Below are positions 36,301 through 49,800 of a stretch of 64,000 nt of DNA, in pieces; position 1 is the stretch's first letter; every line of letters begins with the position of its first letter. A model generated the notes under the pieces. It was not told where the DNA came from. It was given only the letters and a program-made list of their open reading frames with translations, and ran no database searches. The stretch spans positions 744,001 through 808,000 of the forward strand of contig JAXBDG010000013.1 of NCBI GenBank assembly GCA_036320915.1, read 5' to 3'. Origin of the DNA: Linnemannia elongata. Lineage: Eukaryota; Mortierellomycota; Mortierellomycetes; Mortierellales; Mortierellaceae. A program made the translations under genes and the position numbers.

Positions 36301-38367
36301 CTGAGGCGAGTCAACCCATGGGCTATGAAGCATTATAATTGAACGATGGTGAGTAACGAGGGTACAAAGCACCAAAGTCAATGACAGTTGGACAACAATG
36401 GTCTACGCATAGACATACCGCTTCATGAGAGGGAGAGGACCCTTGGAGATGATGCGCTCCTCAACAGGGCCGAGGGCTTTGAGAAGGTCGCTGTGCTCAA
36501 CGCGTCCAGAGATGATCAAGCACAGGTTATCGGGGCGGTAGTAGTCGCGGTGGTACTATCATAAAAGAAAATATATATGTGTCAACCATTGCCAAAGGAA
36601 ACATGGAGAATCGTCGGTATGTCCATTGGTATTATACCTGGCGAACTAATGAGTGAAAAAGCAAGCGAGAATAGCGGAGTTAGAGGGACGGGTAATTCAC
36701 AGAGATATTTTTGACAACAGGTCCAAGGTGTAGCAGAAAGCCAACTCGCTTACTCTTTTCAGCCTTGAGGGAGCGAAGGCATGACATCAAACCACCAGTC
36801 TCATAACGGTATCCAGAGTTCTCGGGGTACATGATGCGCTGACGCCTACATAGATCATACATGATGTTAAGGAATGAGCATCGCCGTTGCGTCTGAGTTG
36901 CGTCTCCAAGATTCAGCTGAGTTGCAGAATGGTATGGTATCTTTACTTGAGATCCATGATAGAGTCGGCACTGTTCTCGCGACCCTGCATCTCACAGTAG
37001 ACGACACCGGCGTTCTCACCGTCACCGTTGATGTTGTGAACCTCGGTGTAGTAGGCGGCCTCGGTCATGGTAGGATACAAGATGTGATCAATATAAACTG
37101 GAGTATCAGGGTTAGTACTAGTGATGATACATGTTTGACAGTGGTGCAGACCAACAGAGAACAGTAGTCAAGTTTACTTACTGGGCATGATGTTCAAGAA
37201 ACCCTCACTGCCGGCTGTGGCGATGGCTATTTTTTGAAGAAACATTAGATTGGATCGAGGATTGATGTTGTTAGGAGCCGGGCGCGATCAACTACATCGA
37301 GTGGGTATATTGTCCCCCTTTGTAGCCTAGTCGGATGTGTCGTAAGTGTCACGTACTGTATGCGGTATGATCAACATCGGTCCCTACAGCAACGAAATTG
37401 AATGGAGAAAATGGAGTTAGCAAGAGAACTAAAGTTTTAGGGTGGAGTTCACAGATATAAAACAATAGTGAAGCGCCAAAGAAATGCTGATGCTTACAGG
37501 CATTGGTGCCGTTTGCCAAGGCACGGTTGGCAAGACCATCGAGGACACCCTAAGAGTCGATGGTTGTTAAAGGTAAGCAGACATGAAGACACAGTCGGAG
37601 TTGGGCTTGGAGTTCTGGATTCTGTGTCGTGGGTACATTTTGTCCAGTACTTCATGCTCACGCCCAGTTGTACACGGAGGGCACAATAAAAGAGGCACGA
37701 AGAAAAAAGAGACTGACCTTGTAAGGGTAGAGCTCACTTCCCAGGAACACAAGACTGCAGTGAGCAACGGCGGTGGTGGGAAAAAAGAAAGAAACAGAGA
37801 AAGTGAAGGCGAAAACGGCGAGAATGGATCGAGGGCAATGATTAGTACTGTCGGGGATCGATATCAGAATTGCGTTGTCCTCTCGTCTCGCGTGGTCAAT
37901 TGATCATGTCATGGGTGTTCATACTGCTCCAAGGTGTGAGGACAACCATCGTCGTCGAAGGCTAAGAAGAGTCAAGGGAACAATAATGTCCAACAGGCAT
38001 TAGTTTTAATTGAAGCCTGGTATACACTTTCGAATCTTGCTAGGCGTTGCAATTGAACAGTTGTCGCTTACACTCTGTGGCCAAGGTGAAGTATCCGTTG
38101 ACAATAGGGCCTGCAGTAGTCGAATGGGGATAGGAAATGAGATGGAGGTTAATAATACGTGTCAAACGCGAGGCCGTCCTCAGCATTCTCACGTTGCAGT
38201 TGCTTGGATATTTTTTTTTGCGCGTCAATCGATTGTGGGAATATGTATGGAGACGCACCTTCGTTGTCGACGTGGACCACGCTCAGACCGGTCTTTGAGG
38301 AGCGGAACTTTGTGATCTTGTTTCCGTTGACGGAGATCTCCTTTGTAATGACAAAGTTGGCTGCCAT
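33361..38367 (-). CDS. M16-family zinc metallopeptidase, YOL098C-like
   Basis: 19 exons (5' to 3'): 38367-38259, 38110-38072, 37961-37925, 37754-37718, 37549-37498, 37383-37357, 37226-37182, 37097-36947, 36845-36754, 36645-36638, 36555-36419, 36322-36199, 36095-35987, 35905-35360, 35258-35180, 35085-35018, 34921-34536, 34433-34271, 34166-33361; 1004 aa. The zinc site HxxEH is H58-T-L-E61-H62 (CPHTLEHLVFLGS), with the distal ligand probably Glu134 in YYTEVHNINGDGENAG. Repeated M16 half-domains follow (RDYYRPDNLCLIISG; later GPTDFLDPDYAALLVLSECL and LRGSGAVYGANLRVD). It belongs with the large single-chain M16C enzymes (insulysin/PreP relatives), closest in feel to yeast YOL098C; its substrate is unknown. 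The first quarter is split into exons of 27-52 nt, and one exon has only 8 nt (TTCGCCAG) yet restores KIRQYHRDYY. No targeting peptide is evident. Confidence 0.9.
36638..36645 (-). other. 8-nt micro-exon of the M16 peptidase gene
   Basis: TTCGCCAG, flanked by AG (acceptor CATTAG) and GT (donor GTATAA) on the minus strand. It supplies the end of an Ile codon plus Arg and Gln. Skipping it would shift the frame (92 nt upstream exon ends in phase 1, the next begins in phase 0). Confidence 0.8.
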
Positions 38368-38838
38368 TGTGGGGTTGGGTATGAATGGAAAGAAATGTGT
38401 AAAGGGAAAAAGGCTGGAAAGGAAGTGAGAGAGAGAAGAATACGACGAAAGCGTGACTTAGGCTCGTTATTTCCCATCAGGACTCACAGATAAGTGAGAA
38501 CAAGGCTTAGCAGAAAAGAGTGACCGGGCCTTCAATGTTCATTTGCGATTGACTTGGATTCAGCCTGGGGGTGTGGGGGCACGCACGCCCGCACGACGCA
38601 GCCGAGTCCCACGTCGTGGACACCTTCCTACTTACTCTCGATCCCAGCCACCGACGGACCGCATCGCGTAATCTCTCTCCCTTTCTTTGCCGCGCGCCTC
38701 CCTAATAATAAAAAAAAAAAAAAACGGCGTCACTTGAAAGAAAGAAAAAAAACTTTCTGGGGGGGTTTTTTTCTCATTTGTTTCTTTTCTTCACTCTCCC
38801 TTAACCCCTTTCTCCCCTACACACACTCTCTCACCGCA
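38368..38838. promoter_or_regulatory. Divergent M16/SET promoter region
   Basis: 471 bp between the start codons; a short A14 run at about 38709-38723 and a G7T8 stretch (about 38760-38772) precede the C/T-rich SET leader. No specific factor site is called. Confidence 0.4.
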
Positions 38839-40251
38839 ATGGCCGAAATCGATCAAGCTGCCATCGAGGCTGTCCAGGACCAGCTCGAGGTTATCGCCAA
38901 CGAGACCGAGAAGGTTGAGCTCGAGCTCGGTATGTTTGTTGTCTTCTTTTATTCTCATTGCCACCAACCTCGTGGCCTCCAGACGAAACAAGCTGATCAA
39001 CTCAAACAATCAGTAATTCGGATCCTAAAAGTCTAAAGACACTCGAATCAGATTGGACTTCATTTTCTCACACGCGTCTTATTATTTTCTGCCTTTGACA
39101 AATAGCCAACAAGCGCTACGAGCTTATGCTTCCCATCTTCGAGAAGCGTCGCAAAGTTATCGCCGAGATCCCCAACTTCTGGCCCACTCTCTTCAAGTTG
39201 AACGACGGTACCTCCCAGATGCTCGAGGAGGCTGATCATCCTGTAAGCAATGCCTTGTCATGCCTTGGTTGTTATTTCAGTGTACCACATAGAAAAGAGA
39301 ATCCACAGGAGATATTTCAATATATCTCTAACTGTTCTTTGTTCATTGTCTTGTTTAGATCATTGACCACTTGACCGATATTTGGGTCAAGCACGACCCC
39401 AAGGATGTCCGCAACTACGAGATCGTCTTTGTAAGTACTCTTGGAAAGGGTTTCATTAGGTTGTCTATGTTGGTAAACTATAACGGAGCACGAAGCTAAT
39501 AATGAGCAATGACTATGTTTATGATAGACCTTCAGCGATAACGAGTACTTCACCAACAAGGAGTTGATCAAGAAGGTCGTCCTCAACGGTGACGAGCAGA
39601 CCGCTGAGAAGTTCACGATCAACTGGAAGGAGGGCAAGGATGTCACCAAGAACTCCAAGCGCAAGAAGGATGCCGACGAGTCCTCCGACTCTTTCTTCTC
39701 CTGGTTCGCTGATGACGATGCCAACTTGGCCGATTACATCGCCAACCAGCTCTTCACTGAGGCATTACAGTACGTTTTTCTAGCTATTCTGTATTGATCG
39801 TGTCCTGACACTTTATTATTGTTGACAGCTCACCCCTAACGCTCTTGTGAATTGGTGTAAATCTAGTTTGTACATGAACGGCGGCGAGGACGGTGACTTT
39901 GAGCTCGAGTCTGATGACGAAGGTTCCGTCGACTTGGGTAAGTTATAGTTCCCTCTCTTTTTTTTTTCCTTGTCATTTTTTTTTAGCTGCTCAGACGTTT
40001 TCTCCGCTCTGAGGACCCTGTGAGGACTTGAACGTGAATCGGACCCAGACCCAAAAAAAATTAGAGCTTACTTTCTTACCTCACCCGCCGCAGGGAGCGA
40101 GTGTACGTTTGCGATGTTTTGTCTCCACTTTTCACGGAAATACTCATTTTTGTCGTTTTCTTGTTACTTCTCTTTCAATTACGATATTATAGACGACGAC
40201 GAGGAGGATGAGGAGGACGATGAGCCCTCCAAGAAGAAGAACAAGAAGTAA
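38839..40251 (+). CDS. SET: SET/NAP1-family histone chaperone
   Basis: Binds and deposits H2A-H2B/H3-H4 histones; relatives are metazoan SET (TAF-I) and yeast Vps75. Exons: 38839-38929, 39106-39242, 39359-39430, 39528-39769, 39867-39937, 40193-40251; 223 aa. A long dimerisation helix at the N-terminus (EAVQDQLEVIANETEKVELE then KRYELMLPIFEKRRKVIAEI) is followed by the earmuff domain: IPNFWPTLFKLN, IIDHLTDIWVKHD, YEIVFTFSDNEYFTN, SDSFFSWFADDD, and an acidic tail (DDDEEDEEDDEPS) ending in a basic KKKNKK. The missing N-terminal extension and the SFFSWF motif favour SET over classical NAP1. It faces VPS13 in tandem, 639 bp upstream. Confidence 0.9.
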
Positions 40252-40579
40252 ATTTGGTTTGCTGGCGGTGCAGTTTTGCTTTCTTTTGTTTGTAAATAAA
40301 AAAAAATCGCGTTCCACGCATGAATTGATGCGTGAGATACCAACGATTCATGAAATGGATAGATGCATGAATGATAATGCGAGTGAAAGTGAAGTCATCG
40401 TTGTTCGTGGGACCTTTGTCACTCGTTAAAGGCTGAATGACCAAGTAATGAAATGTGCGTGTGAAGAACACGACTTGCCTTCCCTGCTCTGCTCTCTGTT
40501 TTCGTCGAACTTGGGTCATCAATTCATTGAATGCAATGAATGGCTCTCAGAGCAACAGAAGAGGTTGTCCTTTTTCGAT

Positions 40580-40616
<37 letters not shown>

Positions 40617-40890
40617 TTTCTCCCGACCCTGTACACTTTTAATTCCTTTTTTTTCTTGTCTTTTTCTTCACACCTTCTTCCTTCTTTCTCTTCCTCCTTT
40701 TTCCTCTTCCGCCGTCATTCCCCATCCTCACTCGACCCGGCACGACTTGACACGAAACCACCACACTCAACTGCCGACGACTCACAAACAAAAAAAAAAG
40801 CCCGATCTCCGTAACTCTTAAAAACACTCTCGAGGGGAAAAAGAAAGAAAAGGGCTGTTAGCTTAACATCCAGAAAAAACACGCGACGAC
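40252..40890. other. SET 3' region and VPS13 upstream region
   Basis: 639 bp with inverted repeats (ACGCAT/ATGCGT at 40317-40334 and ATTCATTG/CAATGAAT at 40522-40541), a T30 run (40582-40611), then a C/T-rich stretch leading to the VPS13 start. No gene is seen. Confidence 0.5.
40582..40611. repeat. T30 homopolymer
   Basis: Uninterrupted thymine run about 280 nt before the VPS13 start codon. Confidence 0.9.
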
Positions 40891-43800
40891 ATGTTGGAAG
40901 GACTGGTCGCAGGTCTTCTCAACCGATTCATCGGTCCCTATGTCACCAACCTCGACGTCAGCCAGCTCAACATCGCCATCTGGAGTGGTATGTTCTTAGA
41001 GAAGAATAAAACCGAGTCAAGAAACACTCATGTTCCCTTTCACACCTCCTTATATGACCTCGGACAGGCAACAAGGAGGTTGTTGTTCCTCAAGGGGAGT
41101 ACTCGTTAACGAGAATGTTCCTGCTTTTACTGTCCATAACGTAACTTACACAATGTAGGTGATGTCAAGCTCACCAACTTGCGACTGAAGAAGGACGCGC
41201 TCGACAAGTTCAACCTGCCCGTCGATGTGATTGAGGGTGAGTCAGTTAGTTCGCTCAAGAGCATTTCCCATAGACTTGAGTGGTGTCTTATCATCATCTC
41301 AAGAATGATCGATGACAGAGTCCTGACGACCATCTTTTTCTTCTGGCCGTGAAATTATCTCCGCACACTTTTCAGGCTACCTGGGTGAACTCACACTTAG
41401 CATACCTTGGGCTAACTTGAAGAACAAGCCCGTCAAAGTCTATATCAACAACCTCTACCTCCTATGTGTTCCTAAGGGCGAGTCTGAGGTAAGCAAAGGC
41501 ACCCGGTCGAGACTCAGCAATAACGAAAAACAACCATAGCAGACATCACTTGATCGCCTTGGCAACCCCAGAGACTCACACTCGCCAACACTTTTCATCT
41601 CTTTGACATAGTACAACCCAGACGAAGAAGCCGCACGGGCACAGGCATTGAAGGAAGATAGACTCGAGAATGCCGAGCTTTTGAGCACAAAACCCACGAC
41701 TGGCATGGATGGTATGGGCATGCGCTCAATGTCAACTGTCTGCTGTTTACGTTAAATAAGTGTCATGTGTGTTCAATTCGCAGATTTAACCCGTCTCTGC
41801 CTTTCGCTCTTGTTCTGTTTATATTCTTCTGCATCCCCCTTTTTGCCGTCGTGGTAGACGAGGAGAAAAAGAATGCAACGTTCTTGAACCAGCTCATCAC
41901 CAAGGTGGTCGACAACCTTCAAGTTTCGATCAACAATATCCATCTTCGATATGAGGACAAGTTGTCCGATCCAAAGGTAAATTACACCCGCCAAGTTTTA
42001 TGTGAGAGCCACGGCTCGGTCCAAGGATTTCTTACTCCCCAGCCCGTTATTTTTTTTTGTGTATTTGAACTGTTGACCAACATGAATACGTTGTTGTGTG
42101 TCCTGCCACAACCATCACCCACACCCATCATAAATAGCATCCGTTCTCCGCCGGTTTAACTCTCTCACAGCTCTCTGCAGTCTCCACAGACGGCGAGTGG
42201 TCCCCAACATTTATTCATGATGAGGCCAATACCATTCACAAGGTAACACACATAATTTGATTTCGCTTTACTCTATTTGCGTGGCCGCACGAGCGCTCCA
42301 CAATTTCTTTTCGATGGTTTCCTTTGCTGACTCCAACCGAATGAATGAAATGTCAAAAAATAGCTTGCCACGCTGGATTCTCTAGCCATATACTGGAACA
42401 CAGACTCGCGCTCGCTTGCTGGCCGGAGCAAAGAGGATGCATTGAAGGTGTTCGTGGACCTTATCGCAAAAGCCAAACATGTCCCTGAAGAGCACCAGTA
42501 CATCCTTAAGCCAGTCTCAGGAACAGGAAAGATCAAGCTCAACAAACGTTATGGTGGCGATGTTCCCAAGGCTGGAGTTTCGCTCGACTTTGAGGAGTTG
42601 GGTTTTGTGGTTGATGACGAACAATACAACAACGTGCTTTTAATGATGGGTCTTTTCCACTCCTTCATGAGACAGCACGAGGTGAGCCTTCAATCGATTT
42701 CATGCATTTTTGTCATTGCTGTCCGACATATGGCTTCATTAGCTTACAATCACATAAACTGAATCTCGTAATAGTTCCGGAAATTCCGACCTCCCAAGGC
42801 CATCACACCCAAGAAGGATCCACTGGCCTGGTTCCGATATGCAGGAAACGCGGTGCTCTCCCAGATCCACGAGAGAAATCGCAAGTGGACCTGGGCGTAC
42901 TTTGAAGAGCGTCGTGACGACCGTAAGGCATATGTTGAACTGTACAAGAATCACAAACTGGGCCGTAACGATGTCGAAGATGAGGAGAGACTCAAGGCAC
43001 TGGAGTGGAAGCTTTCATACGATGACATTCGACTGTACAGGAGTATCGCCAAGGGTGTTTTGCGTAGAGAAAAAATCCTGATCGAGAAGAAGCAGGTTGC
43101 TGAGCAGCCCAAGGGCTGGCTCAGTTCTTGGTGGTACGGCAGCGGAAAAGATTCAACCGAGAGTAAAGCCGAGGTACGTCATATACACGCTTTTTGCCAC
43201 GCTTCGTATTTCGTGTATTTGTTGTTGCAACGATTGTTAAGCTTATTTGTTCATTCTTTCATGTGTTGAATAGAACGAGGACTCGACATCTCTCACTGAC
43301 GCTCAGAAGCAGCAGCTGTATGACGTTATTGATTACGACGAAAAGGCGGCACTTCAGGCTAATCTCGAGGAAGCAAAGGACACAATTCTCCTTGCCATCA
43401 ATACCAAGCTCAAGACTGGATCTTTCGCATTGAAGAAGGACCCACATGGAGCAAACGCGACGATCTTCAGTATCGTCTTTGACACATTCATCGCCAACGT
43501 CTTGCAGCGCACAGACAACTTTCAGGCTGGAATCGCACTCGGAGGCTTGACTTGTATCGATGGCACTACTAAAAACACGCTCTATCCCAAAATCGTCCGT
43601 GTGAAGGAGGCTGAGAGCAAGAAGGGCTTGTTGTCCACTGTCACGGACGGCGGCACTGTGTACGGCGGAGAGGACAGTCATAACGCAGGCACTAACAATG
43701 CCGCAGAGTAAGGACATTCTCGTTATGTTTGAGTGTCTTCCTTGTCGCATATTGACACATTTTTGTGGTACTTTATTAACTTGATTTATATTTGCCTTCT

Positions 43801-46800
43801 TAGACTGGACTTCAACCCATTCTTCTCGGTCAACTTTGAACACAACCCATTGGACGGCCATGCGGATAACGTTCTGGAGGTCAAGATGAGACACTTGGAG
43901 ATCCTGTACAACCCCAAGACAGTCGATACTGTCCTAGATTTCCTAAAGCCGCCTCAGAGTGAAGCCGACAGCATCAATGCCCTCTTGGAGGCTGCTGGAG
44001 ACACTTTGGAAGGCTTGGCGGCTCAGACACGAGCTGGACTGGAGTACGCGCTAGAGGAGCACAAGCGCCTGGATCTGCGTGTTGACATGGACGCTCCAGT
44101 CATGATCTTCCCCGAGAGGTAAGATTAACCTGATTTGAACTCGAAAGCCGTACGTTACTGGATCTTTCTTGGTTGCTAACATTCTGATACAAAATTGCCA
44201 TCTTTTTTATTATAGTTGCACAGATATCAATGCACTCGTTGCAGTGCTTGATGTTGGTCACATCTTCGTAGAGAGCAAGTTGGTCTCTAAGGAGGACATG
44301 GCTGTTGTAGAGAGCAACCACAAGCGCACCTTGGACCCCATTGCCTTCGAGAAGCTGGAGGATCTCATGTACGATCGATTTGTTGTCCAGCTCTCGAGCA
44401 CACAACTTTTGGTTGGCCAATCGGTCGAGCGTTGTTTACAGCAGATCCGGAAGCCGTCCAAGGAGAACGACCTCCATGTCATCGACAAGATCAACATGAC
44501 CTTCCATGTACACCTCTCCATTCTGCCCCAGGCCCCAAACCTAACAAAGATTCGAGTCTTTGGCGAGCTGCCATTGCTTCAGATCAACTTTTCTGACAGG
44601 AAATACAAGACCCTGATGCGCATTGTCGATTTGGTAGTTCCCAAGGATCCTGAGGCTCCAGCGACGCCACCGCCCAAGCCCAAATCTTCCATGAAACTGC
44701 CGCCTTTGCTCTCCAAAAATTCCTACAAGGACGACCTCGTTTTCGGCGACACGACAGAAGGAGAGTCTGATGAGGAGCGCGGAAGTACCAGCCAGGAAGA
44801 AAAGGCGGTCGAGAAGGAGAAGGTATGGTTACTATTCATGTGCCCACCTTCAAGTTACTGCTCGCGCTCTATTGGCATTACATAAGTTTAATCACTGACA
44901 TGATCGTCTCCTTGCCATGTACATAATCGATAATAGGAGATGAGGGGCGCTATGCTATTCCAAAAGACATTTCAGTTCAGCTTCAAGGTGGCTAAGTTCG
45001 CGGTGACTCTTAAGAAGGCTCTTCAGGATGTCAATGCCCCTGAAAGAGTACTGGCGGATTTAATCATCGAAAAGTTCGACCTCAAGTTTGTGCTTCGCCC
45101 AGTGGACATGTGCGTGGATATCGTTCTCGGATCACTCTACGTCGAGGACAAGGTTGAGCCAGCTCCACTCTACCCCTACTTGCTCTCGTCTGACGCCGAT
45201 GGCAAGTCGCCAGCCTCTGGGGGAGTCGAAGATCTTGTGCGAGTTTCCTACATCAAGGTCAACCCAACATCTCCCGACTACCTCTCCAAGTACAAGGGCA
45301 TCGATGCCACCGTCGACATCTCTCTTTCGACTGTCACCATGATCCTCACGCGCAAGAGTGTATTGACCCTTTTTGACTTTATTCTCACAACATTCACTGG
45401 GCCTGCTCCAGCACAAGCGCGGCCTCCACCTCGCCCAGCGACCGCCAACGGAGAACTTGTTGTCGGTCATACGGCTCTGGCTCAAACCGACGACAAGCCT
45501 GCAACTCAGGACAAGATGAAGGTCAAGGTCAAGATGACCAGTATCAACTTTATTCTCAACAACGATGGTCAGAGACTGGCAACCATGGCGCTGTCACAGT
45601 GCGATGTCTCTGTTCTCATGACGCCGCCCACCATGCGCGTCAATGTCAAGTTGGGCAACTTTACGCTGACGGATGACATCAACCCAGGAAAGCAACAGAT
45701 CCTTGCCATTCAAGGTGAAGAGTTTGCCGATTTCGCCTACGAGACCTACGACGTTCATTCAACGAGCTACCCTGGCTACGACGCTTCCGTTTTCTTGAAG
45801 GCGGGATCTCTGCAGCTGACCTTCCTTGAGGAGTCTATCCGACAATTGCTGGACTTTTCGACCAAGTTTGCCAGGATGCACGTCCTGTACGACTCTGCTC
45901 GCAATGCGGCTGTTAACCAAGCGCAAGCTTTGCAGACGACTCAGACCAAGTTCCATTTCGATATCAACGTCAGCACACCCATCGTCATCTTGCCCAAGGA
46001 TGCCAAGTCTCGCAACACCATCGTTGCCAACCTGGGAGAGATTTCGATCAGGAACGAGTTTGCAGAGGACACCCATATTGAAGGAGGCACTCTGGATCAG
46101 ATGAAGCTCGGCATTCACTCGATTAACCTTCTCAGCCAGTTCTACTTTGAGGACTCGATTCAGGAGTTACAGATCATTGAGGATGTTGATATTGAGTTTG
46201 ATGTTATCCGAGCCGCACACAAGGATGGCTTGGCGCGTCCAGACATGGAATTGATCGGTCAGATGTCAGAGGTCAACATGAATCTTACTGAGCTCCAGTA
46301 CAAGACTCTTTACGAAATCTCGCTCTCGGTTGCTCGCGCTTTTGGAGGTGGCAGTGAGGAGGACACGAATGCATTGGCAGCCTCGGCTGGCATCACAGCT
46401 GCTCCTGCACCACCCCCTGTTGTCATCAAGTCGACTGATGAGAGTTGGACCTCGATGGATCTGGTGTTTAGTCTGCCCAAGGTTGCCCTGGAGATCTACC
46501 ATGGCGATGCAACCCAGAAGGAGGAGTTGCGCGACTGCAGTTTCTCCAAGTTCTCTCTGACCAAGACCGACTTCAAGTACAAGATGCAGACCGATTCGAC
46601 CATGCAAGCGGAGCTCTCTATTCAGGATCTTATCATCAACGATACCAGACGCAACGTCAAGACCAAATTCCGCGAGATAATCCCTGCCAACCTGCACGAC
46701 AGCCCACAGATCTCCTTGTCGCTCAGCACCTTTGATGACAAGAGTATGCTTGTCTTGTTCAACTTGGACAGCCCTAAGGTCATTTTCCACTTGGAGTACA

Positions 46801-49800
46801 TTTTTGCTTTGCAGAACTACTTTACGAGCGTCCTCACACCAGCACCTGCGGCAGAGCCCCCGAAGACCGACAGGCGACCATCGACCACAAGTCAGGTTTC
46901 AACCCGCACAAACAGCTCACGAAACGCTGCCGCCTCGTCTAAAGCCATCGAGCCTGTTAAGCCCACAGAACAAGGTCCTCCCCTGCACTACAGAGTCAGC
47001 GTCAACTCACCCGAGATTATCTTGCTCGCCAACGCTGCCAGCTCTGCTACAGACGCTATTATCCTTTCGGCCCATCAAGTCGTGTTGTCGCAACAGGAGA
47101 CCATGACCCTGATTGTCGATCGTGTCGGAATGTTTTTGTGCAAGATGGACAAGCGCGAGGATACTTGCCTTCGATTTATCGACAACTTTGACATTGCTCT
47201 TTCCATGGGAACTCGCTCGCCTACACCTGGCCACCAGCTCACCAACATCACTCTGGACGTTCGACCCTTGGTTCTGAGATTGTCGTACCGCGATGCTATG
47301 CTGGTCATGGACATTGTCAACAAAGCGACGGAGCTGCAGTCCAAGGCACAGCCTGCAGTGGAAGAGAAGCCAAAGCCAGTCAAGCAGATTCAAGGAGCTG
47401 GGCCTACGCCTAGAGCGATCGCAGAGGCTGATAGACGTGCGGTTGTCACCTCAGCCACCACTATCGCGCCCAAGCCCAACGCCAAGCGTATCGTCGAAGA
47501 AGCTTCGTTTGTCTCAACGCGCGAAACGGTAACCCCGCAAGAATTGAGGTGGTGGGCTGTTCTGTTGTCATTTTTACACAGTGGCTAACATGACTTTATG
47601 CAAACTTTAATGAAAATAGCTCAAGGGAGTCATCCAAGGTCTTCAGCTTATTCTTATCGACGACATGCACAGTTTGCCGATGCTGGACTTGAAGCTGGAC
47701 CGGTTCGATTTGGAGGTCAAGGAGTGGTCATCGGAGATGAAGGTCGATACTTCTCTTCGCCCAAGCATCAACTACTTCAACGTCAGGAACTCTCACTGGG
47801 AGCCTCTGCTTGAGCCCTGGCAGTTGGTGATCCACGTTGCCAAGGTTGTTCAGCCTGCCAACATGTTGATTGACGTTTTCTCCAAACAGGATCTCAACAT
47901 CAACGTCTCGCACACTTTCATTGAAACTGCCCTGCAGATCATGACCACCATCCAGAAGGAACCAGAGCATGCAGCGTCCATCAACCGCGAGACTCTGGTG
48001 CCTTATGTTCTGAAGAACAAAACAGGTTATCCTCTGCATGTCTGGGCCGAGTCGGAGAACAACATTGACATTGTCGTTCATAAGATGAAGGATGGTGCCA
48101 ACCTGCCCTGGCGATTCGATGACTGGAGAAAGATGCGTGAGGTAAGTTACATGATATTCGGTAGTCATTTCAATCATGCTCGCGTCTTATGATCAAGTTA
48201 TTCATCTCTTCATCACTTCTTGTTATTCTGTAGACTGTAGCAAGCAAGAAGAACACGCTTGGTATCCAGTTTGATGGAGTCCCATGGGAGAGTCTCAAGG
48301 ATATCCCTGTCGAGAGGGAAGGGCGTTACTTGTACGTACTCCGACCCAAGTTGAACAAGGTCTCTCACCGCGTTGCTGTTGACATCCAGATCAAGAACAA
48401 CGTCAAGGTCGTCACCTTCAGCTCTGCTTTGTTGGTCGAGAACGCCACTTCCTTGCCCATTGAGGTCGTGGTTGTTGACGAGAAGAGGAAGCACCTCTCC
48501 AGCGCTCAGAAAATCGCTCCTGGCGAGGATTACTCGGTCCCCATCGAGTCAGCATACAAGCACCGCCTCCTAGTTCGTCCTGATCCAGGATTCAACTACA
48601 ATTGGAGCACTGAGCCCATTTTCTGGCGTGATCTGGCTACACAGCAGCATAACCAGCAGCGATACGGATCGGATGGCCAGAGTGTGAACTCTGTTAGCTG
48701 CCAACCCAGCGAGGACCAAACCCAGCAACCATTCCGTTTCCAGGTTCGCGGAGGAACCGACAATTTTGATCCACTTGCTAAGGACTATCCCTACATGACT
48801 ATCCGACTCAGTGCCCCTGTTGAGATCGAGAACTTGTTGCCCTACAACATGCGATACACAATCATGGAGAAGACTTCGCCCAAGCACAGCGGACCTGTGG
48901 TGACCTCGTACTTGCGCAAAGGCGGTATATCACCACTGCACACTGTCGACGTTCGGAACCTTATGCTCCTTAGCGTTGTTATCGAGAACACGACCTTCCA
49001 TCCCAGTGAATACGCCATCGTCACGTCCCATGACCCCGATGAGCTCCCTGTTGAAAACACGTTGACATTGCTTGACCCTGAGGGTCTCAAACTGACTCTC
49101 GGCATCCACCGACAGTAAGTTAATTTGTGTTGCTATTCTCACTTTTACCGATAGACTTGGCCTTCGTATGTTAACTGTATATTTTTTGCCTTGTGTTGCA
49201 TAGTGTCATCCCCAACTCTGGTGGAGCAGTCAAGTTTAGTATCTTCTGCCCCTACGTGATCTTGAACAAGACGGGCTTGGATCTCATCTTCAAGGCCAAG
49301 TCATTCATGCAGAACGCCAAGATCGCCGCCGGCCAGGGTTCCAACCGCATGGTCCAAAACAAGGCCCTTCCACTCATGTTCTCTTACGGCAAGACGGAGA
49401 ACGGCAACCGTATGCTTGTGCAGGTCGGTGGAAGCTCGCAGTGGAGTCGACCCGTCAGTTTTGAAGCTGTTGGAAGCATCATGGAGATCGCCGTGCAGGC
49501 AGCGGAGCGGCCTGAAGAGATTCATCTGGGAATGAATGTCGAGCTCGGCAAGGGCAAGTACGCTTTGACCAAGGTGGTAACCATCACCCCTCGCTTCATC
49601 CTCAAGAACAACTTGGACGAGGACCTGAACTTCCGCGAGTTCGGTTCCAACAACGTCACCTTGCTGCCAGCTCACCAACGCGTTCCTCTCCGGTACATGC
49701 GTCAAGGTCAACAGAAGTTACTCTCGCTTCGTCTCCCTGGAGTCACCTCGAGATGGTAAGCTTGCGGACGATCTGCTTAAAATTGTTATTCTGTGCGAGA

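Noticed and set aside
40015..40115. GTTCAAGTCC-like word (minus strand) in the last SET intron as a tRNA B box
   Set aside because: No matching A box, acceptor stem or anticodon arm could be drawn.
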